Shown: positions 17,758 through 27,229, counted from the first letter of the stretch. The stretch: DNA of 64,000 bases from CAYSCZ01 sp051155775 (GCA_051155775.1 DAXETV010000005.1:35531-99530); one strand, 5' to 3'. Made by a program: numbers and translations. The notes: generated by a model from the sequence alone, not told the origin.

Positions 17758-18753
17758 TTAAATGATCTTGTTTCCGATAGCTTCAGTAATGGGTTTTAAG
17801 GAAAAAAATAATTCCTTGAATTGATCATGATCAAGCTGTTGGGCCGCATCTGATTTGGCTACGGCAGGATTAGGGTGAGTCTCAATGATTAAGCCATCAA
17901 CATCCATCGCTGTTGCAGCCCTGCTTAAGTCTGCAACTCCATACCTGTAGCCCATGGCATGGCTAGGATCGATAAATATTGGTAGGTTGGTCTTATCTTT
18001 TAAATATGCTACACCGCATAAATCTAAAGTAAATCGGGTTTTGGTTTCAAAAGTCCTGATGCCGCGTTCGCATAATATCACATTATCATTGCCTCCGGAT
18101 AAAATAAATTCTGCTGCCTGTACAAACTCTTGTAGCGTACTGCCAAAGCCCCTCTTTAGTAATATTGGTTTATCTGTTTGTCCGCATTTCTTCAGGATAC
18201 CATGGTCGTACATAGCTTTTGCGCCAATCTGGACAATGTCAGCGTAATTTATTACCTCATCCACATGGGAGGCATCCCTAACCTCAGTTATAATATTAAA
18301 CCCATATTGGGACCTGATTTTGTCCAGCATCCTTAAGCCTTCCAATCCAAGGCCCTGGAAGGTATAAGGTGAGGTTCGGGGTTTATAACATCCAGCCCTT
18401 AATGTACTTATGCCTAATGCTTTTAATAATTCAGCACTTTGGGTTATTTGTTCCCACGATTCTATGGAACATGGACCAGTGATGACCATAGTATTATTGG
18501 TTTTGCCTCCGATGATTTGTCTATTGATCCTGACTTCCCTCTTTTCAGGTTGGAAACCTTTGCTGGCCAGTTGGATATCCGATTCCAGTACTTTAAAGCT
18601 ATCTGCATAGGCTTCCAGTTCTGTAGGTAATGACTTGATTTTGGAACTCAAAATGAGCAGGAAGCGATTACCAGAAGACTTAAGTATGCCTTGATTTTTT
18701 ATCGAAAGGTCATGGGCTGTCTTATGGTCTATATTTTTTAGGGTAATGATCAT
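17758..18753 (-). CDS. aroF: 3-deoxy-7-phosphoheptulonate (DAHP) synthase, type I-beta with N-terminal regulatory domain
   Basis: A 331-residue protein with an N-terminal ferredoxin-like domain of about 70 residues, as in the Tyr/Phe-regulated Thermotoga type, followed by the TIM-barrel. GPCSIES (93-99, metal Cys95), KPRTSP (124-129), LLKRGF, ILCERGIRTFE, FIDPSHAMG and IIETHPNP carry the usual metal and substrate residues. It should condense PEP with erythrose 4-phosphate, first step of the shikimate pathway; aroE is 20 kb away. KPRTSP rather than the KDO-8-P synthase KANR motif argues against a direct KDO role despite neighbouring kdsC. Its start overlaps the epimerase stop by 4 bases (ATGA). 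Confidence 0.9.
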   Translation of the reverse strand: MIITLKNIDHKTAHDLSIKNQGILKSSGNRFLLILSSKIKSLPTELEAYADSFKVLESDIQLASKGFQPEKREVRINRQIIGGKTNNTMVITGPCSIESWEQITQSAELLKALGISTLRAGCYKPRTSPYTFQGLGLEGLRMLDKIRSQYGFNIITEVRDASHVDEVINYADIVQIGAKAMYDHGILKKCGQTDKPILLKRGFGSTLQEFVQAAEFILSGGNDNVILCERGIRTFETKTRFTLDLCGVAYLKDKTNLPIFIDPSHAMGYRYGVADLSRAATAMDVDGLIIETHPNPAVAKSDAAQQLDHDQFKELFFSLKPITEAIGNKII

Positions 18754-19757
18754 GATTCACTTCTTATAAGATTCCAGAAGGATAGTGATCCTTTTAAATA
18801 ATTTTCATTATCCACCACAGGAAAATAATTTATTGGAAAACTTTTAGACTTTATAAGGGCCAGCATTTCTGAGATGGTAGCTTCTTCATTAATAGAAATC
18901 GGATTGTAATTAGTTATATCCGTTAAAGACATTTTATTAAAATCATTTAGATTTTTTAATAGGCCTTTTCTTATATCAGCAGAGCTGGATATTCCTTTTA
19001 GTTTTTTGTCTTTATCAACAATTACGGTAAAGCCTAACCTATAATCCTCAACCTGACGTATCACTTTTTTTACATTTATATTTCGCTCATCAGTTATGGG
19101 TGAATCCTCCAGGTCTATCATAAAGTCTTTGATCATGTACTTGGAGTCAATAATTGAGGATTTCAAATGTAAGAGGGCCATTCCGATGGAATGGTGATTT
19201 ACCAGATAAGATCCGGAAACCACAGTATTCACCCCTAACAATCTTAAGAGAAAGCCCACTTCATCATTTACGCCACCGTCTACATGGATTTTTTTATCCG
19301 GAAACAAGCTTCTGAATTTCCTTATCTTTTTAAAATTCTCTTTTTGGAATTTACCACCACTTTGCCCCGGAGTTGTTGTCATAATAAGGATAAAATCGCA
19401 GACGTCCTGGTATTTGGCAAATACTTCCACCGGGGTATCAGATACGATGGCTAAACCGACCTCTCCTTCCAGATTGCCGGGTAATTCATAGCCATATTCT
19501 AAGTTTTCGTACTGAAAAGTAACCTTTTCGATTTTGTGTTTGTTGATGGCTTCGAAAAATTGTTCTGGTTTGGAAGTAATTAAATGAATGTCTATCGGTG
19601 TCTTACTGTGTCCCCTAATGGCTTTGATATCTTCAAATACGTCAGGTTCATCGTTGCAATCTATATGGAAATAATCGATGTGGCATTCATCTAATTCCCG
19701 AACCAGCTCTTTCAAAGACCTGTTTTTACTCGAATAGATGGAAGCGGATATTTTCAT
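18750..19757 (-). CDS. Ribulose-phosphate 3-epimerase-like barrel fused to two CBS domains
   Basis: A 335-residue fusion. Residues 1-205 are an Rpe-like TIM barrel keeping the four metal ligands by position: His31 and Asp33 in FHIDCND, His58 in PIDIHL, Asp160 in IHVDGGV, plus the phosphate-binding TTPGQSGGKF and VVSGSYLV. Residues about 210-333 form a CBS pair (LGFTVIVDKDKKLKGISS, then NYNPISINEEATISEM and NYFPVVDNENYLKG) that resembles the CBS tail of arabinose-5-phosphate isomerase KdsD. Canonical Rpe is about 220 residues with no CBS. First gene of an operon with DAHP synthase and kdsC. Likely a ligand-regulated pentose-phosphate enzyme; exact reaction unproven. Confidence 0.82.
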   Translation of the reverse strand: MKISASIYSSKNRSLKELVRELDECHIDYFHIDCNDEPDVFEDIKAIRGHSKTPIDIHLITSKPEQFFEAINKHKIEKVTFQYENLEYGYELPGNLEGEVGLAIVSDTPVEVFAKYQDVCDFILIMTTTPGQSGGKFQKENFKKIRKFRSLFPDKKIHVDGGVNDEVGFLLRLLGVNTVVSGSYLVNHHSIGMALLHLKSSIIDSKYMIKDFMIDLEDSPITDERNINVKKVIRQVEDYRLGFTVIVDKDKKLKGISSSADIRKGLLKNLNDFNKMSLTDITNYNPISINEEATISEMLALIKSKSFPINYFPVVDNENYLKGSLSFWNLIRSES

Positions 19758-19914
19758 TTAAGGTTCAGTACAATCTCAGGATTGCTAACAAATATATTTC
19801 AATTTATTGAAGTATAAAGTTTAAACCGAAATTGTCATTGAATGTGCCTAAATACTTGTCTTAATTTGAAAGCTTCGTTCCTTCTAAATTCCTTAACAGC
19901 ATTATATTTAAATT

Positions 19915-20934
19915 ATGACTATTGATTTAAGAAGCGATACTCTTACGAAACCCACACCAGAAATGTTGGAGGCAATGTTTTCAGCAGCGGTTGGTGATGA
20001 TGTATTTGATGATGACCCTACGGTAAATACACTTCAGGAAAAAGTTGCGAGACTATTTGGAAAAGACGCAGCATTATTCTGCCCTTCAGGAACAATGACC
20101 AATCAAATGGCCATTCGTGCTTTAACTGAACCTCAGGATGAAGTGATATGCGATAAAAAATCACATATTTATAATTATGAAGGAGGTGGGTTGGCTTACA
20201 ATTCCCTTGTTTCTGTCCGGTTAGTGGATGGGGACAGGGGAAGAATCAACGTTGATCAAATTGAAGAAAATATAAATGCAGACAACATTCATTTTCCAAA
20301 AACGTCATTGGTGTCGATTGAAAATACTGTTAACAAAGGGGGAGGTTCATACTATACACTTAAAGATGTAAGCGAAATCAGCAAATTCTGTAGGGCAAAT
20401 GATCTAAAACTTCATTTGGATGGGGCACGGTTATTTAATGCATTAGTAGAAACCAATGAAAAGCCTTATGAATGGGGAAGTTACTTTGATACCATATCTG
20501 TTTGTTTTTCCAAAGGATTAGGGGCTCCTGTTGGATCAGTGTTAATTGGTGATGATTCTATCATTAAAAAAGCAAAACGAATCCGTAAAGTTTTGGGTGG
20601 AGGCATGCGTCAGGCAGGCTATTTGGCAGCGGCATGTACTTATGCCTTGGACAACCATGTAAATCGATTGACAGAAGATCACAAACGGGCAAAAAATATC
20701 AGTGAAATATTTAGCACATTAAATTTTGTAGAAGAATTGCTCCCCGTTGATACGAACATCGTAATCATAAGGGTCGATCATAAGATAAGCCACAACTTTT
20801 TACAGGGGTTGATCGATCAGGGGGTATTGGGGGTACCATTTGGTAAAGATCATTTCAGGTTTGTTACCTATTTAGGCATTGATGATGATATGATAATTGA
20901 GTTTCGAAAACGACTAAAAAAAATTAGGTTTTAA
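19915..20934 (+). CDS. ltaE: Low-specificity L-threonine aldolase
   Basis: A 339-residue fold-type I PLP enzyme. DLRSDTLTKPTPEMLEAM at the N-terminus, VGDDVFDDDPTVNTLQ, and ALFCPSGTMTNQMAI are family marks, HLDGARLFNA carries the PLP-contacting Asp, and SVCFSKGLGAPVGS supplies the Schiff-base lysine (Lys200). It splits threonine or allo-threonine to glycine and acetaldehyde. The DnaJ-domain gene begins 11 nt downstream and may share the transcript, though no functional link is evident. Confidence 0.93.
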   Translation: MTIDLRSDTLTKPTPEMLEAMFSAAVGDDVFDDDPTVNTLQEKVARLFGKDAALFCPSGTMTNQMAIRALTEPQDEVICDKKSHIYNYEGGGLAYNSLVSVRLVDGDRGRINVDQIEENINADNIHFPKTSLVSIENTVNKGGGSYYTLKDVSEISKFCRANDLKLHLDGARLFNALVETNEKPYEWGSYFDTISVCFSKGLGAPVGSVLIGDDSIIKKAKRIRKVLGGGMRQAGYLAAACTYALDNHVNRLTEDHKRAKNISEIFSTLNFVEELLPVDTNIVIIRVDHKISHNFLQGLIDQGVLGVPFGKDHFRFVTYLGIDDDMIIEFRKRLKKIRF

Positions 20935-20945
20935 AGAATTATAAT

Positions 20946-21710
20946 TTGTCTGTAGAAAAGTATTTAAAAGTCCTGGGGTTGTCTTCACAAGCAACAGACA
21001 GAGATATTAAAAAAGCTTATCGGAGTTTATCAAAAAAATATCATCCAGACATAAATAAATCTTCAGATGCCAAAGAGAAATTTCTCGAAGTAAATGAGGC
21101 CTACCATTATCTCGTTGAATCGCCAACAAAAGAAAAAGAGTGGATTATTGGGGATAATTTAGAAGAAGAAAATATAAATAAAGCCAGAGCATATGCATGG
21201 AGAAAATATCAGGCTGAACAAAAGAGGCAAATACAGCTGATGGAAAAATTATTGAGGTACTACACTTACAGCTCATTTTTGATCATATTAACAAACATTC
21301 TTTTTATAATAGATTTCACGCTACCAAAGCAACAAGAAAACATTAATATAGTATCTGTTGATAAGGTTTATGAAAATGTTGGGGGTATAAAATATCATAC
21401 TTTCGATGACATTGGATTTTCGAATGTTACCTTACGATTTGATGCTGGATTAATAGACTATGATCACCTGACTAAAAAAATATCTGTTTCAAGAACAGCC
21501 ATATGGAATAAAATTATATCGATCAATCTACAAGAAAGGGAGATAAGACCAATATCTAATTTCTACACCATCAATAAGTTTTTTTCCGTTGTTATGATAA
21601 TAATTCTTTCAATTTACTTTTTTATATCCAGCAGTGATGCAAAACTTACCCTGGCACTGACCTCAATTATCGGGTTTTTCATACAGATTATCCTGTATTT
21701 TTCCTATTGA
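20946..21710 (+). CDS. Membrane-anchored J-domain protein
   Basis: A 254-residue protein starting at TTG. The J-domain spans about residues 4-65 with the essential HPD tripeptide at 33-35 (KKYHPDINKSS). A basic, glutamine-rich linker leads to a first membrane segment near 107-127 and two more near 212-252, with a soluble stretch between them. It should be a co-chaperone recruiting DnaK to a membrane site; it lacks the Gly/Phe and zinc domains of DnaJ proper. Function beyond that is unknown. Confidence 0.8.
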   Translation: MSVEKYLKVLGLSSQATDRDIKKAYRSLSKKYHPDINKSSDAKEKFLEVNEAYHYLVESPTKEKEWIIGDNLEEENINKARAYAWRKYQAEQKRQIQLMEKLLRYYTYSSFLIILTNILFIIDFTLPKQQENINIVSVDKVYENVGGIKYHTFDDIGFSNVTLRFDAGLIDYDHLTKKISVSRTAIWNKIISINLQEREIRPISNFYTINKFFSVVMIIILSIYFFISSSDAKLTLALTSIIGFFIQIILYFSY

Positions 21711-21712
21711 AC

Positions 21713-21913
21713 TTATGCAGCGGTAAAGAACTTTTCTTTATGAGCAGTATTTAATTGATTGATAATTTTTTGGGCAACCGAGTAGTTGGGTTGATCGAAC
21801 TTGTACAAAATGGTATAACTATGACCTGTTTTTTCTTTCTCTGTCTTAAAATCCTGTATGCTTCCCATTGCGTATTCTTTAAGTGAAGCATTGTACCAAA
21901 TTAGGTGGTTCAT
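21713..21913 (-). CDS. Small conserved-looking cytosolic protein, unknown function
   Basis: A 66-residue reading frame beginning MNHLIWYNASLKEYAMGSI, mixed charged and aromatic, without membrane segment or signal. It lies convergent with the J-domain gene (2 nt apart). It begins with ATG after an AT-rich leader and has protein-like composition. I do not recognise the family; a spurious frame is less likely but possible. Confidence 0.55.
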   Translation of the reverse strand: MNHLIWYNASLKEYAMGSIQDFKTEKEKTGHSYTILYKFDQPNYSVAQKIINQLNTAHKEKFFTAA

Positions 21914-22049
21914 AACAAAAAATATTTAATACAAACTAACGCATCCTCTTAATGACAAATCTGACATAATTATTACCATATCTGCCATTGTCATCTTTGA
22001 AGGGGTGAAAAGCAGGCTTACAGACAGATGGAAGTTATTAAATTAGGGT

Positions 22050-23321
22050 ATGTTTAATCATAAAATCCCTCTTGCCGAGCGAATGAGGCCCAAAACACTG
22101 GCTGATTTGGTTGGACAAGAGCACCTATTCTGTGAAAAATGTCCTTTAAACAAGGCCATAGCATCTGGAAATGTTCCATCCATGATACTATGGGGACCTC
22201 CAGGAATTGGCAAAACTACCGTTGCTAATATTATAGCACAGGAATCTAAGGCAAGCTTTAATCAATTAAGTGCAATAGATGCAGGCGTAAAAGAGGTGCG
22301 GGCGGTGATAAATAAGATTGGCACCTATTCAAATCAAATTTTATTCATTGATGAAATCCATAGGTTTAACAAGGGCCAACAGGATGCATTATTAGGGGCT
22401 GTAGAAAAAGGTAAAATTACATTGATTGGAGCGACTACCGAAAATCCAGGTTTTGAGATTAATTCAGCACTTCTTTCAAGATGTCAGGTTTACACACTCA
22501 AAAAACTTAAGAATGAGGATCTTGATAAGATATTGAACAATTCATTAAAGAAAGATACAGTGCTGAATAAAATGAATATTGAAATTATGGATAAAGAAGC
22601 ACTATTTGCCATCGCTGACGGTGATGGGAGAAAGCTTTTAAACATACTGGAAATGGCAGTTGATAAGTTTGGAAATTCTGATCGTATCAAAATTGATGCA
22701 AAGACGATATTTGATGTTGCCCAGCAGAAAGTGGCTAATTACGATAAAAAAGGGGAAATGCATTACGACATTATTTCCGCTTTTATAAAGTCGGTAAGAG
22801 GCAGTGATCCAAATGCCGCAGTTTATTATCTCGCCAGAATGATACAGGGAGGAGAGGATTTGAAGTTTATTGCAAGAAGACTACTTATTCTTGCCTCTGA
22901 AGATATCGGCAATGCCAATCCAACCGCATTGGTCATGGCGACCAATACTTTTCAGGCTGTTAATGTGATTGGGCACCCTGAGTCTGAAATAATTCTTTCT
23001 CAGTGTACAATCTACCTGGCGTGTTCCCAGAAGAGCAACGCTTCATATAAAGCCATAAAAGCAGCCAATAAATTAGTACGCGATTCTGGAAATCTACCCA
23101 TCCCACTATCTATTCGAAATGCCCCAACCAGTATGATGAAAGGTTTAGATTATGGTAAAGGCTATAAATATGCTCATAATTATAAAGGGGGATTTGTTGC
23201 TACGGAATTTCTTCCAGAGGACCTGGCGGGCACTAAATTGTATGAACCTGCCGATAATCCAAGGGAACAGGAAATGAGAAAGTACCTGAAAAAAATTTGG
23301 AGCGATAAATATGGATATTAA
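22050..23321 (+). CDS. rarA: Replication-associated recombination protein A (RarA/MgsA AAA+ ATPase)
   Basis: A 423-residue clamp-loader-like ATPase. N-terminal PLAERMRPKTLADLVGQEHL, Walker A GPPGIGKTT, Walker B LFIDEIHRFNKGQQDALL, sensor segment GATTENPGFEINSALLSRC, and the C-terminal MgsA tetramerisation domain (RGSDPNAAVYYLARMIQGGED, ASEDIGNANPTAL) are all intact. It acts at stalled replication forks. The gene is monocistronic here; a RidA-family gene converges on it 9 nt away. Confidence 0.96.
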   Translation: MFNHKIPLAERMRPKTLADLVGQEHLFCEKCPLNKAIASGNVPSMILWGPPGIGKTTVANIIAQESKASFNQLSAIDAGVKEVRAVINKIGTYSNQILFIDEIHRFNKGQQDALLGAVEKGKITLIGATTENPGFEINSALLSRCQVYTLKKLKNEDLDKILNNSLKKDTVLNKMNIEIMDKEALFAIADGDGRKLLNILEMAVDKFGNSDRIKIDAKTIFDVAQQKVANYDKKGEMHYDIISAFIKSVRGSDPNAAVYYLARMIQGGEDLKFIARRLLILASEDIGNANPTALVMATNTFQAVNVIGHPESEIILSQCTIYLACSQKSNASYKAIKAANKLVRDSGNLPIPLSIRNAPTSMMKGLDYGKGYKYAHNYKGGFVATEFLPEDLAGTKLYEPADNPREQEMRKYLKKIWSDKYGY

Positions 23322-23329
23322 TTCAAAGG

Positions 23330-23716
23330 TTAGCTAACTACTGCGGTAGCTTCAATTTCAACCAGAAACTCCGGGCTCACCAATGATTTTACTGCAATCA
23401 TGCTGGTAGCAGGCTTAATATCATGAAAATATTCGCCATGGGCCCTGCCAACTTCATTCCACATATTTATATCTGTCACATAAATTCTTGTTCTGATAAC
23501 ATCGGATAGTTTACCACCCACTTCTGTTATTGCTTTATGGATTTTCTTGAGTATGCATTTTGTCTGATCATAAGGATCATCCCTTCCTATGACTTCATCT
23601 CTTTCAATGGCAACTGTACCTGACACCTCTATAATATTGCCAATTCTAACTGCCCTGGAATAACCAACAACCTCTTCCCATTCCGCACCCGAGGAGACAC
23701 TAACTCTTTCTGACAT
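23330..23716 (-). CDS. RidA/YjgF/Rid-family protein
   Basis: A 128-residue Rid-family trimer subunit, with SGTVAI, DPYDQTKCILKKIHKAI, GGKLSDVIRTRIYVTDI and the C-terminal KSLVSPEFLVEIEATAVV. The active-site Arg of deaminating RidA is at IRTRIYV, so imine/enamine deaminase activity is conceivable. The SGAEWEEVVGYSRAVRIG start is that of the YjgH-like or Rid2-7 groups rather than RidA proper. Convergent with rarA. Confidence 0.85.
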   Translation of the reverse strand: MSERVSVSSGAEWEEVVGYSRAVRIGNIIEVSGTVAIERDEVIGRDDPYDQTKCILKKIHKAITEVGGKLSDVIRTRIYVTDINMWNEVGRAHGEYFHDIKPATSMIAVKSLVSPEFLVEIEATAVVS

Positions 23717-23849
23717 AGACTAATAATTTATGAAGTAAAATAGTAAAAATTCCTAAAATCAATAATTAAAATAATCCAGAATGTTTCTGGTAAATCATTA
23801 CATGCATGGGATTATTTTATAAATAAAGTTATTAACTGAATTGAATTCA

Positions 23850-23857
23850 TATTTTTG
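23850..23857 (+). promoter_or_regulatory. Possible -7 box (TATTTTTG) for the alanine symporter
   Basis: TATTTTTG sits 33 nt upstream of the ATG at 23890. No TTTG occurs at the expected 19-20 nt upstream spacing. Confidence 0.38.
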
Positions 23858-23889
23858 TTTCTTTTAGCGAAAATTAGAATAAGACATTC

Positions 23890-25596
23890 ATGCAAGAATT
23901 AAATGATTTTTTATCAATAATAGATGGATATATTGGCGGTTCGGATTGGTTTGTTTACTTACTTTTAGGTACGGGGCTATTTTTTACCCTGTATTTAAAA
24001 TTCCCTCAAATAAGGTTTTTTCACCATGCCGTAAGAGTAGTTACCGGGAAGTTTGATAGATCTGGTTTACCTGGAGATACCAGCCATTTTCAGGCCCTGA
24101 CAACTGCACTTTCCGGCACGGTAGGCACCGGAAACATCGCGGGCGTGGCCTTTGCAATTCATTTGGGAGGGCCGGCAGCATTATTTTGGATGTTGGTTAC
24201 TGCTGCCTTAGGTATGTGCACAAAATTTGTAGAGGTATCCCTCTCCCATAAATACCGGGAGAAAACAGAGGATGGAACCATGGCAGGCGGGCCGATGTAT
24301 TATATGAAAAATGCAGATTTCAGGTTATTTGGTAAAAAAATAGACTTGAGATGGATGGCCGCCTTATTTGCTGTTGCTACGGTACTATCTTCTTTTGGAA
24401 CCGGTAACTTACCTCAAATAAATAGCATAGCAAATTCCATATATGCAACATTTGGAGTTAATAATATAATTACCGGAGCAATACTGGCTTTTTTATTGTC
24501 TTTGGTTATTATTGGAGGGATTAAAAGGATTGCTGCTGTTACTGAAAAGCTGGTACCAACCATGGCCATCATTTATTTTCTGGGTGCTTTGGGGGTCATT
24601 TTTTACAATTTTGAAAATATCATCCCCTCATTTATAAGTATATTTTCAGATATTTTCACAGGATCAGCAGCTACCGGAGGTTTCCTGGGAGCCACACTTT
24701 CATTTGCATTTAATAGAGGGGTGAACCGTGGACTTTTCTCTAATGAGGCAGGCCAGGGGTCTGCGCCAATAGCTCACGCTTCTGCTAAAGCTAATGAGCC
24801 TCTTTCTGAAGGTATGGTCGCAATTTTGGAACCATTTATTGATACCATTATAATATGTTCTATAACAGGTTTGGTTTTGCTATCCAGCGGGGTTTGGGAC
24901 GATAAACATCAGAATACTTTTCAGCTGACTGATATTGTGGTCTTAGATAAGGTTTACAGCCAAAATAATGAAGATGATAGAGCATCCGTTTTTCGGTTTC
25001 TTGCTGGGAAAAAAGACATTGGTCTCTTTTCAGGGGATTTGATCATTGAAAATGGAAAAATAAAAGATGATGTATCTTTAATACATGCGAGGTCATTGGC
25101 TGAGGACGTCATCGTCAAAAACAACGGCGAGATGTATTCAGGAACACTACCCGTTGAGGCTGGATCTATTCAGGATTTTTACGGAGCGTACACATTCGAG
25201 GGCAAGTCACTGGTGCACAGTGCGCCTTTGACTACCATCGCATTTACAAAAAGCTTTGCTGGGGATTATGGACAATATATTGTTTCAATTGGTTTATTAC
25301 TTTTTGCATTTAGTACAGCGATTTCATGGTCATATTACGGGGATAGAGCTATGACATTTCTATTTGGGACTAAATCAATTTTGTATTACCGCATAGTTTA
25401 TGTGATAGGATTCTTCATGGCATCCTTTGTTGATACGACCATAATCTGGACACTTTCAGGGATAACCATCGCTTTGATGACCATACCCAATCTCTTTGGT
25501 ATCTTAATGTTACACAAAGATATGCGTAAGACTATTTCAGAATATGGAGCTTTCTTTGAAAAAGAGTTCCCGGGGGTAAAGCATCCAAAATTTTAA
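23890..25596 (+). CDS. Alanine/glycine:sodium symporter (AGCS family) with an inserted extracytoplasmic-type domain
   Basis: A 568-residue carrier. Family motifs are LTTALSGTVGTGNIAGVA, GGPAALFWMLVTAALGMCTKF, EDGTMAGGPMYYM, and the signature FNRGVNRGLFSNEAGQGSAPIAHASA. AGCS proteins are usually around 450-480 residues; about 100 extra residues are inserted between the helix ending LLSSGVW (about 330) and the helix region starting APLTTIAFTKSF (about 440). The insert is hydrophilic and contains DLIIENGKIKDDVSLIHARS and a second strand-rich part. Substrate is presumably alanine or glycine with Na+. Confidence 0.9.
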   Translation: MQELNDFLSIIDGYIGGSDWFVYLLLGTGLFFTLYLKFPQIRFFHHAVRVVTGKFDRSGLPGDTSHFQALTTALSGTVGTGNIAGVAFAIHLGGPAALFWMLVTAALGMCTKFVEVSLSHKYREKTEDGTMAGGPMYYMKNADFRLFGKKIDLRWMAALFAVATVLSSFGTGNLPQINSIANSIYATFGVNNIITGAILAFLLSLVIIGGIKRIAAVTEKLVPTMAIIYFLGALGVIFYNFENIIPSFISIFSDIFTGSAATGGFLGATLSFAFNRGVNRGLFSNEAGQGSAPIAHASAKANEPLSEGMVAILEPFIDTIIICSITGLVLLSSGVWDDKHQNTFQLTDIVVLDKVYSQNNEDDRASVFRFLAGKKDIGLFSGDLIIENGKIKDDVSLIHARSLAEDVIVKNNGEMYSGTLPVEAGSIQDFYGAYTFEGKSLVHSAPLTTIAFTKSFAGDYGQYIVSIGLLLFAFSTAISWSYYGDRAMTFLFGTKSILYYRIVYVIGFFMASFVDTTIIWTLSGITIALMTIPNLFGILMLHKDMRKTISEYGAFFEKEFPGVKHPKF

Positions 25597-25600
25597 AAAA

Positions 25601-27166
25601 CTATTTAGCATAGCTAATAGCCCTGGTCTCCCTAATAACAGTTACTTTTATCTGACCGGGGTATTGCATATCTTTCTCTACCTTTTGAGAAATTTTGAAT
25701 GAAATATCACCAGCAGTTTTGTCATCAACATTATTGGCATCAACCATAACACGGAGTTCTCTCCCCGCTTGTATGGCATAGCATTTATTAACACCATCAA
25801 AGTTTAGGGCAAGTGCTTCTAAATCTTTGAGCCGCTTCAGGTAGGATTCCATAATTTCTCTTCTTGCGCCGGGTCTGGAGCCGGAAATGGCATCGCACGC
25901 CTGAACGATTGGGCTGATTAAGTTTGTCATTTCAATCTCATCATGGTGCGCACCGATGGCATTGCAAACATCTTTATTTTCCTTGTATTTCTTCGCCAGC
26001 TCCATACCAAGAATGGCGTGTGGGGTTTCCGGTTCTTCCGGCCATACTTTGCCTATATCGTGTAGTAATCCAGCTCTTTTAGCCTGTTTGGGATTAAGGC
26101 CAAGCTCTGAGGCTAAAGTTGCGCATAATCTGGCGACCTCTTTTGAGTGCTGAAGAAGATTCTGACCATAAGAAGACCGAAACCTCATCCTACCCACCAG
26201 CTTGATCAACTCAGGATGCAGGCCATGAATACCCAAATCGATTATGGTTTTTTCTCCGGTTTCCACGATTTCTTCTTCAATATTTTTTGTTGTTTTAGCT
26301 ACAACTTCCTCTATACGGGCAGGGTGTATGCGTCCATCGGTTACCAATCGATGCAGGCTTAACCTTGCTATTTCCCTTCTTACCGGGTCAAATCCGGATA
26401 TGATGATAGCTTCAGGTGTATCATCTACAATGATTTCTATGCCCGTTGCTGCTTCCAGCGCACGAATATTTCTGCCTTCTCTTCCGATAATTTTACCTTT
26501 TATATCATCACTTTCTATATTAAATACCGATACACAGTTTTCTATTGCGTGCTCTGTGGCTGTCCTTTGTATGGTTTCAATAACTAATTTTTTAGCTTCT
26601 TTAGTGGCTGTAAGTTTAGCTTCTTCAATGATGTCCTTTATGTGCGATGAGGCTTCTGTTCTGGCTTCATCTTTCAGTGTTTCAACTAGCTGTTGGCGTG
26701 CTTCTTCGGCAGTGAGTGAAGCGATCTTTTCTAATTTAGTGACTTGTTGATGTGTCACTTTCTCAAGCTCTTCTCTTCTTTTCTTTACTATTTCCATTTG
26801 AGCTTCAAGGTTTTCTTTCATGGACTCTGCCTCTGCCTCTATCCGCTTAGCTTGTTCTATTTGTTTAGAAAGGTTTGATTCCCGTTGTTTTAGCTTGTTT
26901 TCATTGGTGATTAAAAGGTTTTTCTTTTTCGAAGTTTCTTCTTCAAAGTCGCTCTTTAATTTCAGGAATTTTTCTTTTGCTTCAAGAATCTTGTCTTTCT
27001 TAATGCTTTCTGCATTTAGCTCAGCTTCCTTAATTAACAATTTGGATTGTTCCTGAGCTTCTTCTTTCTTTTTTTCTAAATTTTTCCTGAATAGTACCCT
27101 GTCGATACCAAAGCCTAAACCTGCACCTATCAATAATCCGATAACTGAAAAAATAATAGCATCCAT
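25601..27166 (-). CDS. rny: Ribonuclease Y
   Basis: A 521-residue RNase Y. An N-terminal membrane anchor (about 3-22) is followed by a long charged coiled coil (about 30-200), a KH domain (GREGRNIRALEAATGIEI, then DPVRREIARLSLHRLV), and an HD domain (LLQHSKEVARLC, GLLHDIGKVWPEE, AIGAHHDEIEM) with the metal-binding His-Asp pair. It starts bulk mRNA decay at the membrane. zapA ends 63 nt upstream, so rny may be read from the pheT-zapA transcript. Confidence 0.97.
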   Translation of the reverse strand: MDAIIFSVIGLLIGAGLGFGIDRVLFRKNLEKKKEEAQEQSKLLIKEAELNAESIKKDKILEAKEKFLKLKSDFEEETSKKKNLLITNENKLKQRESNLSKQIEQAKRIEAEAESMKENLEAQMEIVKKRREELEKVTHQQVTKLEKIASLTAEEARQQLVETLKDEARTEASSHIKDIIEEAKLTATKEAKKLVIETIQRTATEHAIENCVSVFNIESDDIKGKIIGREGRNIRALEAATGIEIIVDDTPEAIIISGFDPVRREIARLSLHRLVTDGRIHPARIEEVVAKTTKNIEEEIVETGEKTIIDLGIHGLHPELIKLVGRMRFRSSYGQNLLQHSKEVARLCATLASELGLNPKQAKRAGLLHDIGKVWPEEPETPHAILGMELAKKYKENKDVCNAIGAHHDEIEMTNLISPIVQACDAISGSRPGARREIMESYLKRLKDLEALALNFDGVNKCYAIQAGRELRVMVDANNVDDKTAGDISFKISQKVEKDMQYPGQIKVTVIRETRAISYAK

Positions 27167-27229
27167 TTTTGTTAAATTATGATTAATTAACCGGAAATAA
27201 GGATGCTGGGAAAGACTAAAAAGAAATTG

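Noticed and set aside
17758..18753. Reading the DAHP synthase as a KDO-8-phosphate synthase because kdsC is next to it
   Set aside because: KPRTSP and the N-terminal ferredoxin-like domain are DAHP-synthase features; the KANR-type motif of KdsA is absent.
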